A DNA stretch of 64,000 nt from Ochotona curzoniae (GCF_017591425.1 NW_024467121.1:22456707-22520706), one strand, 5' to 3'. Positions 12,063 to 25,589 are shown, counted from the first letter of the stretch. The notes: a model not told the origin generated them from the sequence alone. Numbers and translations: made by a program.

Positions 12063-14116
12063 ATGAGAATCTCAACTAGCTAGCCCAGATGGCCGTCCTG
12101 TCTTCCTCTTAATCGTTACTTATATTATGAAAAATAAATAAGCAATTGAATTTCTTGCATATTGCTTCCTGATGAAGGAACTTTGGGTTAACTAACCCTT
12201 GAAGCAATATTCAAATTTCTGCTTGATCATCATTGTTAAAATCATCAGAAGTAAGAAAATTATTTTACCCAAAATTCTGACTGTGTCTTGGTCAACAGTT
12301 CATACATTCCATGCGTTCATCAGTAATCCTTGCAGACTAACAAAACCACCGGACTTCCATTCTGGTTGTCGGTGGGCCCGCACAACAGCCAGAGGCATGC
12401 CTGAGGAGCTACGATCCATTTTATCACCCACAGAGAACACCCACTGCACAGCACCATAGCCCAGTGATTCCTCCAGGGAGTGAACTGTGCCCCCCTCCCT
12501 AGCTGAGGAACGTCAGCCGACCCCCCCAGGGAAGCTTTTGTTTTTATATAACGTCTGCTAGAGATCAAAGCACTCTGCCAAGTATTCTGTCATTATTTTA
12601 CTGCAGGTGGCATCTTCCAGCCAAGGATTTCTCATTAATTCCTGGAATGTTCTAGAAGATGATATACACAAGGTCTCTCAGTTCTCCAGAGCAAGCTGCA
12701 GGGGGTGAATTCAAAGCTCTCTGGGAAACACCAGGACATCTGGCCTCCTGGAGGCCACACCCAGCCCACCTGCCCACAGCTTCCTGGGAGAGACAACCTC
12801 AGTTGCCAGGACAACCTCAAAAGTGCTTCTCTATGCCACAGTTCCTTCTCTCTTACTGGTTTTTTGGGGCAGACGTTGGATGTTTCTGACTGTAGTTCCA
12901 GTTGTTGATGTAAGATAAGGAATAGAGGATGGCAGCCAGGCCAGATTCAATCCCTAGTTTTCAAATTCTTCAATCGTTGTCAACTCCCAGGTGCTGTAGG
13001 TGGGGCTTTTGTTCCAGCTGGGTTGGCATCAGTTCCCACCTGGGCAACTTTACAAGGAAGTGGGAGGCACTTTGCTTACTCTGTTATCATTTACCGGTAG
13101 AAGCAAGCTGGCTTAATAACGCAATGCATACAGATATTCAACCCTGGATATGACAGGAAGTGTGTCTCAAGATTTGGTAAGGAAAAGAGCAGTGTTCTCT
13201 ACAGGGTTTAGGGCTTTTAAACACGGGTACAACCAACTGTCACATGACATCATCGAGGGCTTCGTAAGTATTAGCTAGAAGAAGGGCAATTGAAACAACC
13301 CACTTGGACCACACAGCACACAGCTAGGAGCTGATGAGTCAGGACTATCCCCAGCATCCCTTGTGTGTGTGTCATTTATATTTCCACAAGACCAGGTATA
13401 CGGGGCCTCGACAGCATTCACCTCTGCGTCTACAATGAAGACACAGAAAGGGGCTAGCTTGATACTCCAGGTGATTGGAAACCTCAGAAAAATACAAAGA
13501 ACTAAGTTTTCTATTTGTGGCATAAAACAGAGACAAGAAACTTTCTTCTTAGCCTCCTGATTTCTAGCCTGTGACACCTATAATCATTTGACAAGGCCCA
13601 CAAAAGGTAGGCTCTTGATATTTTGCACAGCCCTGGCAGGTGCAAGATCTGCCACCCCCCCCCAAAAAAAAAAAAACAAACTCTCCATCCACAGTGCCTG
13701 TCTGGAATCAGTGCTCCAGGGGTTGCTGGGTGGCCCGTGCCCTCCAGCAGTACTCCTCACCCAGCACCAGTCCTTGACGCTGGCCCGTTCACCTGTCCCC
13801 CTCCTACATAGCAGGCATTGTGGGTTTCTCTTTGCTCCTTGCTTCATGTGCTCTGTTCCAGGGAGGAGAAATCTGATGAACAAAGAGATGATTCAAAGTG
13901 ATGGGAAGCGTGAAGGAGGCAAGCATGTTCAAGTCAGTAACTGCTGACCTGGAGACCAATGGTTCCATGGAAACCAAATGCTCAGCTCAGGCTCGTGACC
14001 CTGGTGGCTCTCTGACAACAGCCATACTAGGTGAACATCCATGGCTAAGGGTCCATAAAGTGATACTCCTCCTTCCCACTTGCTGAAATGTGGCAATAAC
14101 TTTTAAAAATAGTAAC
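12063..14116. other. unannotated intergenic DNA
   Basis: Contains only a short C-run/A-run at 13652-13677. I see no splice-flanked exon or recognised repeat. Confidence 0.35.
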
Positions 14117-14416
14117 TTTTAAAGATTTATTCATTTGAGAAGCAAAGTTAGAGATAGAGATATCTTCCATCTACTGGTTCACTCTCTAAATGGTCCCAAC
14201 AGTATGGCTGGGTTGAAGCCAGAAGCTAGGAGCTTCTTCCAGTATTCTTAAGTGGGTTTAGGGTCCCAAGAAGTGGGCCATCCTCTTATGCTCTCCCAGG
14301 TCCATTAGTAGAAAGCTGGATTCAACGTGGAGTAGCCGGGACTTCAACCACTGTCTGAATGGGATGCTGGTATTGCAAGTGGCACCTTAACCCACTTTAC
14401 CACAATGCTGGCCCTG
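14117..14416 (-). repeat. old CSINE, minus
   Basis: Starts 'aaagatttattcatttgagaagc'; ends 'accttaacccactttaccacaatgctggccc', the complement of an older CSINE head. Confidence 0.8.
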
Positions 14417-14603
14417 AAGTAAATACATAATTTAAGACACTTGACAGATAGTGTATTCCTTTAGCTACCTTCAAAAACTAAGCACTCTGCCGTATGACAC
14501 CAGAGACAGGCTGTCCAGGCACCATGGATTTCCTCTTAAACAAGTCCTGACTCAGTCTAAGCAACAATGCAGGGAACAGGCCCCTAGCCAGCCAGCCACA
14601 CAG

Positions 14604-14630
14604 CTGTGTGTGTGTGTGTGTGTGAGTGTG
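14604..14630. repeat. (GT)n microsatellite
   Basis: About 10 GT units plus one interruption. Confidence 0.9.
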
Positions 14631-14703
14631 ATCATACATGAAGGGAACTTGGGATAGCCTAGAAAGATAGTTGTTTAAAAAGAAAAAAAAAAAAAAAAAC
14701 AAG

Positions 14704-15020
14704 GAGGGGGAGTGATGCAGTAACCTAGTGGCTAAAGTCCTCGCCTTGCAAGTGCCAGGATCCCATATGAGTACCAGTTCATGTCCCAGCTGTTCCATTT
14801 CCCATTTAGCTCCCTGCTTGTGGCCTGGGAAAGCAGTAGAGAACAGCAAAGCCTTGGGACCCTGCATGAGAGACCTGGAAAGAGCTCCTGGCTCCTGGCT
14901 TTCACATCAGCTCAGCCAGCTGTTACAGCCACTTTGGGAGTGAATCAGTGGGCAGAAGATCTTTCTGTCTTTCCTCTCTGTAAATCTGACTTTCCAATGA
15001 AAAATAAATCTTAAAACAAA
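14704..15020 (+). repeat. CSINE, plus
   Basis: Follows an A-run (14683-14700). Head 'gtaacctagtggctaaagtcctcgcc', tail 'ccaatgaaaaataaatctt'. Confidence 0.9.
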
Positions 15021-15309
15021 TAAACAACAAACACCTGTTGTGCATTGCAATGAGGGGCTGGTAGCAGGGACAAAGCAATGACCTAATACAGACCTTATCC
15101 CCTCTTTCCTTTTTGGATGCTTTTTCAATATATCGCTTCATTTTCACTTAGGTGGCGAGGTAAAATAAACATTACAGTGGAAAGTCAGCTCTCTGCCATT
15201 CCAGACGTGATGTCTCGGCCTTCCACTGTTCACAAGCTGGCACCCCGAACTGGGAAGGGTCAATCTACATTTCATCACTTCCTCATGCCATGCCCGTCGT
15301 TACTATGTG

Positions 15310-15450
15310 TTAGCTTTTACAGCTGGAAACTGGGGATAAAATCCCAGTAACTAACCCTAGAAATTACAGATTAAACGAGATAATGTGAGGAAAGGAATCT
15401 ACGAGTTGTGTGGCATACGATAAATACTTCAATGAAAGTTAGGTATTCAT
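15310..15450 (+). repeat. MIR remnant, plus
   Basis: 'gattaaacgagataatgtgagg' and 'tggcatacgataaatacttcaatg' follow the MIR 3' pattern (gattaaatgagataatg ... tggcacatagtaagc). Confidence 0.55.
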
Positions 15451-15813
15451 TATTCCGAGTCATACGTTTCCAACATTCAATCCTGTTTTTAAAATTGAAT
15501 GTCTTACCAGTGGCATATTTAGTTTGGAAATTAACCTGCTTACTGCAGGCAGCTCTATGGGAACTACCATGTCCTTCCACTGCATTTTTCTCCTGGGAAT
15601 GACTGACTGTTCAAGGCCATAACCACATCTTCAACTTTCCTGTTTCCAATAGTGCTTATTACACTGGGCCTTGCAAAATACTGCTGAATTGAACAATGGA
15701 AAGACAACAGAGCAATGCCAGGATATAATCCACACAGTACATTCAATCTGTGCCCAATAACCTCCCCATGAACTAAGCTCAAATCACTAAATGGAATTCT
15801 TGTATAAATTCTC

Positions 15814-15844
15814 CACTTGATCTTAGTCAAAAGGCCGAGAAGCG
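15814..15844 (-). pseudogene. RNU2 pseudogene: U2 snRNA 5'-end fragment with perfect TSD
   Basis: On the minus strand the 31 bases equal U2 from about nucleotide 3 to 33, with one difference (ggctaag is gactaag). A perfect 18-bp direct repeat, attcttgtataaattctc, flanks it at 15796-15813 and 15845-15862. There is no A-tail. This is the signature of a 3'-truncated, tailless retro-insertion of U2 RNA by LINE machinery. Far too short to be functional. Confidence 0.93.
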
Positions 15845-15925
15845 ATTCTTGTATAAATTCTCAACAGCTTTTCTCAGGATCTCTATGACAGAACAGCTGG
15901 AAATCTCATAAAACATGCCTGTCAG

Positions 15926-16190
15926 GGCCAGTTTTGTGGCACGGTGGGTTAACTGCCTCTTGGGTCACTCATCCCATATCAGGGTACTGGTTCAAGTCCT
16001 GGCTACTGTTTCCAGTCCAGTTTCCTACTATGTGCTCAGGAAGAAGCAAAGGCTCAAGCACTTGAGTCTGCCACCAAGTGGAGTTCTAGGCTCCTACCTT
16101 AAGCTTGGTTTAGTCTCAGCTGTTGCAGCTTTTTGGAGAGTGAACCAGTGTTGAAAGATTCTCTGTCTCCGTATTCCCCAGCCCCACCTA
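15926..16190 (+). repeat. old CSINE, plus
   Basis: 'agggccagttttgtggcacggtgggttaa', 'ggctcaagcacttgagtctgcc', 'gagtgaaccagtg': older C-repeat type without the A-rich end. Confidence 0.75.
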
Positions 16191-18287
16191 TCAGGCTGCC
16201 TTTCAAGTAGCCAAATTGAAAACCATGCATGTTAACTGTATCTTCTTGGCTGACTCATCTGTAACACACTGTGGTCAACTTTTCAAGAGAAAACACTTTG
16301 CAGCAAAACTAACCTTGGCAGCACAGAAGGAGAAAGCATATTCCTTGAAGTCTAAGGTTATCTTTCAAACCAGAAGCTTTTATTCTGTAGATCACACCTT
16401 TAAAAAAGCACAAAGAGGGAATGGGAGCGATTCTTCAAAGGGGACAGAGCTTCAATTTGCAAAGATAAAGTTCTGGAGACAGGTGGCAGTGATGAATGTG
16501 TTTCACAGGCTTTGAACCATATGAATAAAGGAGGTTAAAATGGTTTGTTACATAGATTCTATAGCAGTAAAAAGTTAAAGTCACATATCTAAACACATGG
16601 ATAGCCAGCAAAATTTTCATACTTTTTCATCTATATATATCTTTTTCTGATCATCTTAACACTGACCTTACATGAAGTAAGAATTAAGAACCATCCATAC
16701 CAAAACTCCAGTGACATCTCCCAGGTGAGCTGCTGCTGATCACATGACAGCAGCACTTTCCAGAAGTCCCCAGTCCTTGACAGGGCTTCCTGTGGGTGGG
16801 CCCAGATGCCAACAGAGCTCATGCCCTTTATACAGGATACTTTAAACAGAAGAGCCAGTAATTTATGGGGGAAAAAGGGGGCCACTGGGAATATTTTAAA
16901 AAGACATATAGAAGGAAGATCCATGGATAACATGAGTGAAAGTGCAAGTATCCTGCCAACTAAGGGTTCTTTTGCCCCCTCATTTTTTTTTTTTTTTTGC
17001 AAATGACTTATGGAAGACTGGAGTGGAGCAGAGGGTAGGAGGAGTTCTACTTTTGCTTTCCCTTCAGACACTTGACTCTGCAGCCAGCAGGCAGGTAGGA
17101 CCATGCTGTTGTCGTTGCATGTCACCTCACACCAACTCACCCATGTGCACCTGTGGCCTCAGCTGAGTGCACCTGGGCTCTTGCAGACATCCAAGACCCA
17201 GGCAAAGGAGGAGGGCATCTGTCTTCTTGGTTGCCTTTTTGATGTTTTCCCAACTTTTTCTTACTAACCCCTATTGCCAAAAAGTAGATTATGAAGTCAA
17301 TGTTTAGCAGCAAAGTATGCAAACTTTCCTAGGACCTATTCATGAACAGATTCCATATTCTGATTGAAAACCCAGGCTTTCACATGCAGCATGGGGTAGG
17401 AGATGTTGTTTTATTAAGGGAGAAATACATTCTTTCCTTGCCTCTCTGTGAGCTGACGTCCTGTAGCTGGGCTGGGAGCAGGTTTCTTGCCTCCCACTTT
17501 AGGGGCAAAGGATGCCCACTGCAGCCCAGGGAAGTCCTGTGGCTGCTGCTGTGAGGTCAACAGCTCTGGCAGGAACAGAGCCGGAAGGTCCATGGAGTGA
17601 GTAAGCCACTCACACCTTCCATTGTCCTTTCAGGGCTGCAGACCCCCCTGACCAGAACAGCCAAGCATGTCCTGCAAATATGTGCAAAGCACACAGCTCA
17701 GAGGGATTTTTTTGTCTTTGTATAAACTGGGAAGAAGCATTTTTCTCCAGCCATCGGAGAAGCATTATCCAACACCAGGTAGGCTTTTGCTAGCACCAGA
17801 CTGTACTTCATTACCATTCTATTTCTTCCCTGCCTAGCAAAATATGACCAGAAAAGTCAAAACTGGGTCCTGCCTCATTTCAGGAGTCTCATGTGTGCAC
17901 GGTGTTAAAAATCACATTCTCCTCTTAATTCAACTCAAGCCTATTTTTAAAAAGTTAACAAAAGTCTAACTCCAGCCAAGGCCAGGGCCCAAGCACTACA
18001 GATGGAAAGTGGGAGGTGTACAGTTTTCAAAGGAAGTGAGATGAATACAGTAAGTAATTGTGCTAGGAGACAACACCTGCTATAAAAAGGCACACAGAGA
18101 AAGATGTGGCAGGCTGTGGGAGGAGACTGAAGGGGACACCTTGCTGGGCAGAAAGTAAGGACAAGTCTGGGGCTGACTGGCCTCGGAAGTACCAGGCAGC
18201 TCCTCCTGGTTAATGCATGCGGCAGGTTTTGGAGCACAGACATGGGGGTAACACATGGCCTTGTCGTTTGCCAGCTTTGTGCCAGTG
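16191..18287. other. unannotated intergenic DNA
   Basis: Includes a T-run at 16983-16999. No splice-flanked exon, SINE or LINE recognised. A conserved regulatory element cannot be excluded from one sequence. Confidence 0.35.
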
Positions 18288-18432
18288 GCTTGTCAGTGAA
18301 CCTGAGCTTCAGGCTCTTCACCTGTAGAATGGAGATAATGACATTTTTAGACAGTTAATTCATAAGTTTTTGTGAGAGTTGCACTAAATAAACATGTATA
18401 AATTACCCTGCAGGTGCTCAATGCATGTAACC
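18288..18432 (+). repeat. MIR remnant, plus
   Basis: 'aggctcttcacctgtagaatggagataatgac' parallels the MIR core (cctcagtttcctcatctgtaaaatggggataat); 'gttgcactaaataaacatg' follows. Confidence 0.65.
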
Positions 18433-19753
18433 CTGAAAAAAGGGATGGAGAGGGAAGGAGAGAAAGTACATAGGCATGGTGGTACACCTGTGAGGACCGG
18501 GGTACTGTTCCAGTGAAAAAAATATAGAAGCCCCTGTGGGAGGGAAGGGAAAGAATCTCAAAGAACAATGCCAAAAGGAGGCCAGGAAGGCAGACTGGGG
18601 ACAGTAGGGACATACGAGATTATTAAGCATCAGCACATTAGCTCCCTGTGATATCAGATAGCCATCGACCGTGTGTGGGCCACTGTGGCCCCAAGAGTGT
18701 CCTTGGCTTGAGCAAAACCAGTTCTGAACCAGCAAAGTGGGAGGCAAGTGAGGTTTATCCAAGACAGCAGCAAAGAGTTGGCTACTCCACAGCAGAGCAG
18801 AGCTGTGTACTGGCCCAGTTCCACCTACATGGGCTTAGCAAGTGCATGTTAATATCTGAGCAGAATATTCATCTTCTTTTAGGAGAAAGGAACAGTCATA
18901 TTCAGGATTTAGGGATCCACCTCCCTCTTCTCCATATATAGCCACATCTAAAGGGTGTCATGGCAACTGTGAACTGGAAAGGTGCACGGTGGGAATGAGT
19001 TTTACTAAGCTGACACATTGGTCAGTCTGGAAGCCATGTTGGATCTGGCTGGTCTGAGGCAGGTTCTGGTTTGGTTACCTGTTGCTGTCCAGTTCAAGGA
19101 AGAGCTTGTTCTTCTGTCTCAATCCACTTCCTGGTGGGTGGAGGTGGGGTTTGTCACACTTGAGTCTCACTTGGACCTTCCTTACCTTTTGAACAGCTGG
19201 CTCAACTTGGCATGAACATTGCACGAACAGGTCATGCATGGGCTCCTTTCCTCCAAGCACTGCAGGACACGAATGAATTGGGGCAAAATGGACACCCTCC
19301 CCGCCCCCAGCAAACTAGTGCCTAATGAGAGTCTGAGTAGACACAGCCCAGCTCCCTCACTGCTCAGCTGGGATAAATCAAGTACAGATTCTACAGGGAT
19401 TCCACAAGTTTCCCAGCAGGATTCTACGCCAACTTCCCACAGTGGTAACTGGTTTGATAGCACCCACCACTGGCTGGCTCCCCTTCCCTATGCCATACTC
19501 TTATTTCCCGTGGTCACCTGCCAGAATCCTTGTCTCAATGCTGGCAAGTAATAGACTGTGCTGGGTGGAGCCTAGGAGCAGAGTTGGAAAGCTCTGATAA
19601 TCGCCTAGGGAGGGAGTGAGGAGGGCTGGAGTTCCCAGGAATGGGGTAGAAGGGATATACCTGAAACACTTGGGCAGCTTCTCCGTGACTGAAGCATGTG
19701 ACCCAGTTGGGCAGAAAAGATAATTATGGGGGATGTGTATTTGGGACGGTGGG
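18433..19753. other. unannotated intergenic DNA
   Basis: Nothing recognised on either strand. Confidence 0.35.
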
Positions 19754-20084
19754 TTTTTTTTAAACATTTATTCATTTTTATTGCAAAGTCAGATATATAG
19801 AGGAGGAGACACAGAGAGGAAGATCTTCTATTCGATGATTCACTCGCCAAGTGATTGTAATGGCTGGAGCTGTACCAATCCAAAGCCAGGAGCCAGAAAC
19901 CTCTTCTGCATCTCCTAGGCAGGTACAGAGTCCCAAGGCTTTGGGCTGTCCTCAACTGCTTTCCTAGACTACAAGTAGGGAGCTAGATAGGAAGCGGGGC
20001 CACCAGGATTAGAACTGGCACCCATATGGGATCCTGGTGCGTTCAAGGCGAGGACTTTAGCTGCTAGGCTACTGTACCAGGCCC
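19754..20084 (-). repeat. CSINE, minus
   Basis: Full length: T-run, 'attgcaaagtcagatatatagagg', '...cccatatgggatcctggtgcg', ending 'ctactgtaccaggcccgg'. Confidence 0.93.
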
Positions 20085-20085
20085 G

Positions 20086-20258
20086 GTGCACCCCATATCA
20101 GAGTCCCTGGGTTCAAGCACCTGGGCTACTCACCTCCCAATTCCAGCTTCTTCCAAATAACGACTCTCAGAGGTAGCAGGTAATGGCTCAGGTACTTGGG
20201 TTACTACCACGGGTGGGCGAAGATTAAAAAGTGGAGATGAAGTTGCTGGCTCCTGGTT
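20086..20258 (+). repeat. old CSINE fragment, plus
   Basis: 'gagtccctgggttcaagcac', then 'gtaatggctcaggtacttgggttactacca': older C-repeat middle without a clear tail. Confidence 0.55.
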
Positions 20259-20261
20259 TCA

Positions 20262-20512
20262 ACACTATCGTGCCATATAGGCACCAGTTGCAGTCGTAGC
20301 TATTCCACTTCTAATCCAGTTTCTTGCTAACATGGCTGGCAGAGTAGTATAAGATGGCCCAAGAACTTGGGCCCAAAATGCAGTTCCAAACTCTTGGCTT
20401 AGGTCTGGCTCAACCACATCCTATTGTGCAGTTATTTCAAAGTGAGCCAGAAAAAAACAGCTGTCTCTATCTCTCTGCTTTCCAAATAGTAATATTTAAA
20501 AAACAAACAAAA
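20262..20512 (+). repeat. old CSINE, plus
   Basis: 'tatcgtgccatataggcaccagttgcagtc', 'agatggcccaagaacttgggccc', '...ctgctttccaaatagtaatattt'. Confidence 0.6.
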
Positions 20513-20534
20513 AAAACTTTAGTTTCGTGTTGGT

Positions 20535-20822
20535 TGTTAAACTATTTATTTGTGACAGAGACACAGAAACAGACAAAGCTCCCATCCCCTGGTCTGCTCT
20601 CCCAAATGCCTGCAACAGCTAGGGCTGGGCCAAGCTGAATCAGAAGTCCAGGGCCCCATCCAGGTCGGCCGCGTGGGTGGCAGGACTCCACCTGCTGCCT
20701 CCCAGGGTGCCCACAGGCAGGAAGCTCGAGTCCGAGAAGGAGCATAACCCAGGCTCTTGGATGCAGAACAGGGGCATTTCAACCAGCAATTTCATCAGCC
20801 AGGCCAAATGCCTGCCCCACAG
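20535..20822 (-). repeat. old CSINE, minus
   Basis: 'aaactatttatttgtgacag' at the tail side, 'ctcccaaatgcctgcaacagctagggctgggcc', and 'caccttgctgcc'-like middle ending 'aaatgcctgcccc'. Confidence 0.6.
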
Positions 20823-21950
20823 AGGGTGTTAGTAAAAGATGGGGTAAACCTGATTAAGTCTTAGAGCAGTAACACAGGGCTACAAAGATAAGGCAGAAAG
20901 GGCGTAGTTGATGGAGGGAGGTGAGTGACAAGGCAGTCCAGCAGGGGACATGAGGGGAAGAGGCCAAGAAGGCAAAGGGGCTGCTGAGTGGAGCGAAGCA
21001 GGGAAGGATGGGGAGCCTTGAGGAAGTGTAGATTCCCCTGCCCTGATCAGCTGCACTTGTCGGGCATCGGGCTGGTGGGGTTCACGGAGTGTGCCATCCC
21101 CTGCAGGGCAGCTCTGCGAACACGAATGCTTGCAGAACCCCCAAAGCCTGAAAACTTTGAACACCCCATAGCAAAGGGTCAGGCCTGAGGCCCATGAGAG
21201 GGTAGCATGGGGCAGGAGTCTAGAGAAGGCAGGCTGCCCAGGCTTGTGAGTCCCACCAGCAGGAGTAGGGGCTCCTCAGCCCTGCCCCAGGGACCATACA
21301 GGGCTACAAAGTCTTGGGAAGGCACACTCTAGCGCTCAAGTCTAAAGGTTTTACAATGCAGGAGTTGGGGAGAGACTTGAAGGGCTGTGAGAGTTGGGCA
21401 CATGTTAATGGGGTGTTTATTAGGGCAAGGAAGTGATGAGATACAGAGTGCAGTCTCATAGTGCCCAGGCCGATGACCAGCCTGACCCCACTTGGCATGT
21501 GGGTTCCTCTAGTACCTGTTGGTCTGTCTACATCTTGACTCCTGTTTCCACCCCTGAAAATCCACAGAGATGGAAAAACTTCACAGTGTCGTGCCAGCCC
21601 GGCATTTGGCAGGGTTTGTGTTCTCCATGTGCAGCTGATGGAATCACCTTCCCCAGCACTTTGTTCTGGGTCTACAGTCTCGGCTTCCATCTTTGTCTCT
21701 GGCTCTCACGCCTTCCACCTTGACCTTGCTGTTCCCTCACTGCTCTTGGGACTGCCAGACTCCTGGTCCAAGCCACATATTTTGCTGACACCCATCAGGG
21801 AACCAGAAGGGCAAATTTTTCTTTGGAGTCAGATTACAGATATTTGGAAATACACAGCTCTGGTTTCCATATCATAGGAATTCTTAATTCCCGAGTAAGA
21901 GAATTTTTAGAAATGTATTTGAACCAACATAGGTTTCATTCTTTTTTTCT
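20823..21950. other. unannotated intergenic DNA
   Basis: Moderately GC-rich around 20900-21300. No recognised exon or repeat. Confidence 0.35.
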
Positions 21951-22269
21951 TAAAGACTCATTTATTTTTATTAGAAAGGCAGATATACAGAGAGAGGAGG
22001 ACAGATAGAAAGGAAGATCTTCTATCACTGATTCACTCCCCAAGTGGCTGCAATGGCCGAAGCTGAGCTGATTCGAAGCCAGGAGCCTTTTCTGGGTCTC
22101 CCAGATGGGTGCAGGGTTCCAAGGCCCTGGGCCATCCTCGACTGCTTTCTTAGGCCACAAGCAGAGAGCTGGACGGGAAGTGGGGTGGCCGGGACACTAA
22201 TAGCACCCATATGGGATCTCAGTACATGCAAGGTAAGGATTTAGTCACTAGGCTACCATGCTGGGCCCA
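21951..22269 (-). repeat. CSINE, minus
   Basis: 'ttaaagactcatttatttttattagaaaggc' to 'gctaccatgctgggccc': full length. Confidence 0.92.
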
Positions 22270-22460
22270 TGAGAATTTTATAGTTACTGAGTTAATTAGT
22301 TTACTGCAAAAATTAACTCAAATTTCTACCTGGTTTACAAATCCAAATTCACTGATAGTCAAGGTATACTGCTGGACAACCAAAGTGAATGTGGAAGGAA
22401 CAGAAATACTAAGAAACAACAGATCTGAGTAGTATAAGTAATTTTTTTGATAATTTCATT

Positions 22461-22784
22461 TTATTTTAAAGATTTCATTAATTTTTATTGGAAAGATAAT
22501 TTACAGAGAAGAAAAATTAGAAAGATTGTCCATCGGCTGGTTCACTCCCAAGCGGCCACAATGGCTAGAGCTGAGCTGATCTGAAGCCAAGAGCCAGGAG
22601 CTTCTTCTGGGTCTCCCATGCAGGTGCATGGTCCCAAGGCCTTGGGCCATTTTCTACTGCTCCCAGACCACAAGCAGAGAGTGGAATAGGAAGTTGAACA
22701 ACCGGGACATGAACTGGCGCCCACATGGGATCCCAGCATGTACAAGGTAAGGATTCAGCCACTAGGCTATTGTGCTGGGCCCGG
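22461..22784 (-). repeat. CSINE, minus
   Basis: Second inverted copy 190 bp after the previous one; ends 'gctattgtgctgggcccgg'. Confidence 0.92.
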
Positions 22785-24439
22785 TTTTAAAATTTTTAGA
22801 TATAAATTTTCTTAAATGTGTTAAATATAAAAATACATTAAAACATATATATATACATTTGTTGATTCTTTCACATGCTTAGGGGGGAACAATTATACTC
22901 AGAATCATTATTTCCTGGTGTCATTTGTCTAAATTTTACATCATTTTTTTCTTGTAACTCTACGATGTTTGAAACTTTCTTTATCAATCTATAATAGCTT
23001 CATTAAATCCAAAACTTCACTCCCACCCATGTGAAAAACAGATTCAGCGTGACAGAAACAGCAGTGTAAGTGCTAATGCAAACACTGTAAATCATCAGAA
23101 AGCAATCAAGGGCAGACACGTGCTACCAAGTGCAGCACTGGCTGGCACAGGAGCCACGGGGGCCTTGAACCTTTCCCACAGGACATTGGCCATTTTAAGG
23201 TCTGCCTGTGACACGCAGGATTATAAAATTAAAACATGTTTTTAAAAGAAATCAGGAAACATTTCTGGGAAATTAAAGTTAGCAAACTGCTGTATCCTGG
23301 CAGAACAAACTGGATTTCGAGGAGAACCAAGAGCTGACAATAGGAAAATTAGCCTTGACAGAAGAATTCCATTGCCTGAAACTCACCATTTTGCAACTGC
23401 TGGTAAAACAATGTCAGTGGATGGGACGAGATGATGAGCTGGTGGGAAGCCTCACGCGGCCTCATAGCAACATGCGGATGGCACCTGCGCCGTGACAGAG
23501 AGATGATGCAGACAGTCTGTGCCTCCTTGAGCGAGGCAGTGGAAGTTCACGAACTCCACTGAAGTCAATTTGTAAAAACAGAGAAACAACCAAACAAACC
23601 GAAAACCTGACCTTGAATTTGATCAAGCCTTTAGATATAAAAACCAGATTACAGAAAATAGGGAATTGAGAGACATTTTAGACAACATCACAGAAACCCA
23701 AGTAGACAGGCCCATGATGTGGAACACTCTAAAGGACCAAAGACCCAGCTCTTCAGCAAATTCATGGTAATAACGAGAGGGGAAGGAGGTGTTAGATACC
23801 ACGTGACCCCTTTATTTCTGTGTGATACAAGGTAAACTGAGGGCTCTTCATAATATACCAGTGGAGACTTGGGATGGATTTAGAAAAATGAGTGGTGTTT
23901 CTGGCACAGCACTCATTATAATGGGAGTCACATACTGCTCAATGCTTTCTGATTCGTGGAAAATCTCACTGACCATGACACCCACTGCTCTTGTCCTCAG
24001 CTTACCTTTGGTAGCTACCACACTGACTCAACTGGATGTGTCTCCTTCAATTTGTAACGCAGCCTAAAAGAAGGCCATCTGGGCCCTGCTTCCACCTGCC
24101 CCCATCCGGAAGACAGTGGTGATCAGGACTGATGATCACGTGTTTTAGAGAAACTGGGAAACCATGGGTGGTGACAGCTCTCTCAGGACATGATGAAAGG
24201 GGGCTTACTTTGATTGAACAAACTAAAAAGATCTGGTGCCATCATCAGGTTGGTCATGAGCTACTCACAGATGTTTTCTCATCTAGGTGAATCCAGCTTT
24301 CCTTGGGGAATCTGAAGGGTCCCTGAGAAGAGAGAGCTGGGTGAGAGAGGCCCTTTGCGGTCTCCCCTGGGGAACGGATAGCAAAAGGTCTGGAATTGCG
24401 GGACACTTGGCTGGCTCAAGGTTTCTGGTGCTGATCTTT
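22785..24439. other. unannotated; probable old interspersed repeat at 23600-23830
   Basis: 'atgtggaacactctaaaggacc' near 23714 resembles a common ancient mammalian repeat whose family I cannot fix from memory. The rest holds nothing recognised. Confidence 0.3.
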
Positions 24440-25165
24440 CTCTTCTTCTTCCCTTCCCCCAACTCCTTAGGTGATCCTATCCAATTCCAAAGCTTAAACC
24501 ATCACCTAGACACTGACTCTATCTGAACTAATGACACTTAGTAGCCCAGACCTAAACTTTGTGGTTATCTTCTTTTTCTTCACTCACATTTAACTCATCA
24601 GGAAGTTCCTTTGGTTTTACTCTCCAAACGGATCTCAAATTCAACCACTCTCACCATATCTGTTTTGCCACACTGATCTAAGAGGCCATGGCCCTTGTGA
24701 CAGCCACTGACGGGTTCAGTGCCATTCACATTTAGCATCCACCAAAGGTCCTTTCCCATGTCCTTCAAGGTTCTTCTTGTTCTCTCTGTCCTGGTCCCCT
24801 GCTTCTCTCTTTACTGAAGCTACCCCATCACCTGGCACTGACATTCTCCCCACAAAGGAAGTTCATCCCCAGTGCTCCTGCATTCCCTTCAGGTCACTGC
24901 TCCTCCATTACCTAAATGGGGACAACTTTATGTCATCTAGTTGCAACAATGTCTCTCTCTATGCCTTCATTCCTCTTATCTTGCTTAGTTTTACTCCATA
25001 GGGTTCATCTCTGAGTGACACAGATGTAATGATGTACTGTTTTGTCTGACGTCTATTGCTGGCCTCCCAACCAGAATTCAAATTCAACAAGGATAAAGAG
25101 ACTGTTTATTTCGTTGCGGGAACTTCCTAACACAATAAATATTTGTTACATGAATGGAGTTCAAA
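24440..25165 (+). mobile_element. L2 LINE remnant, plus
   Basis: Long pyrimidine-rich L2 3' section: 'ttcccttcaggtcactgctcc' near 24883, 'tgccttcattcctcttatc', ending 'acacaataaatatttgttacatgaatgg' (25131-25158), the typical L2 terminus. Confidence 0.75.
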
Positions 25166-25589
25166 TGGCTTTTATACCCTTTCCATGAAGTCCCTGAGGT
25201 CACAAATTTAGGAAAATAGCTTTTCTTATTCCCTGAAATGTTGTAAATATCTGGAACCCATATGTTTACAAAACTGAAAAAAAGAATTTACTCTGAGGAG
25301 GAAATGTTCATCAAGCCCTGTACGCAGCGCCCCCTTTGTGCTGAATCGCCTCCCAGGTGGACAGGATTCCTGCACCTTACACCTAAGCAACAGAGTACAG
25401 ACAGATCTTGACTGGTCCCAGGACACATATCCTGCATCTGGCACAGCTGCAATTCAAAAGCAGGTCCATTCTTCCTTGCAAGCTATTTTAGCATTAGCCT
25501 CAAGCCATCCCCTCCTGGAACACCCCCTCTTGCCCAGAGTTAGCAGCAATATTGCCAACAGGAGCACAGAAAATGTCTGCGGATTGTCT

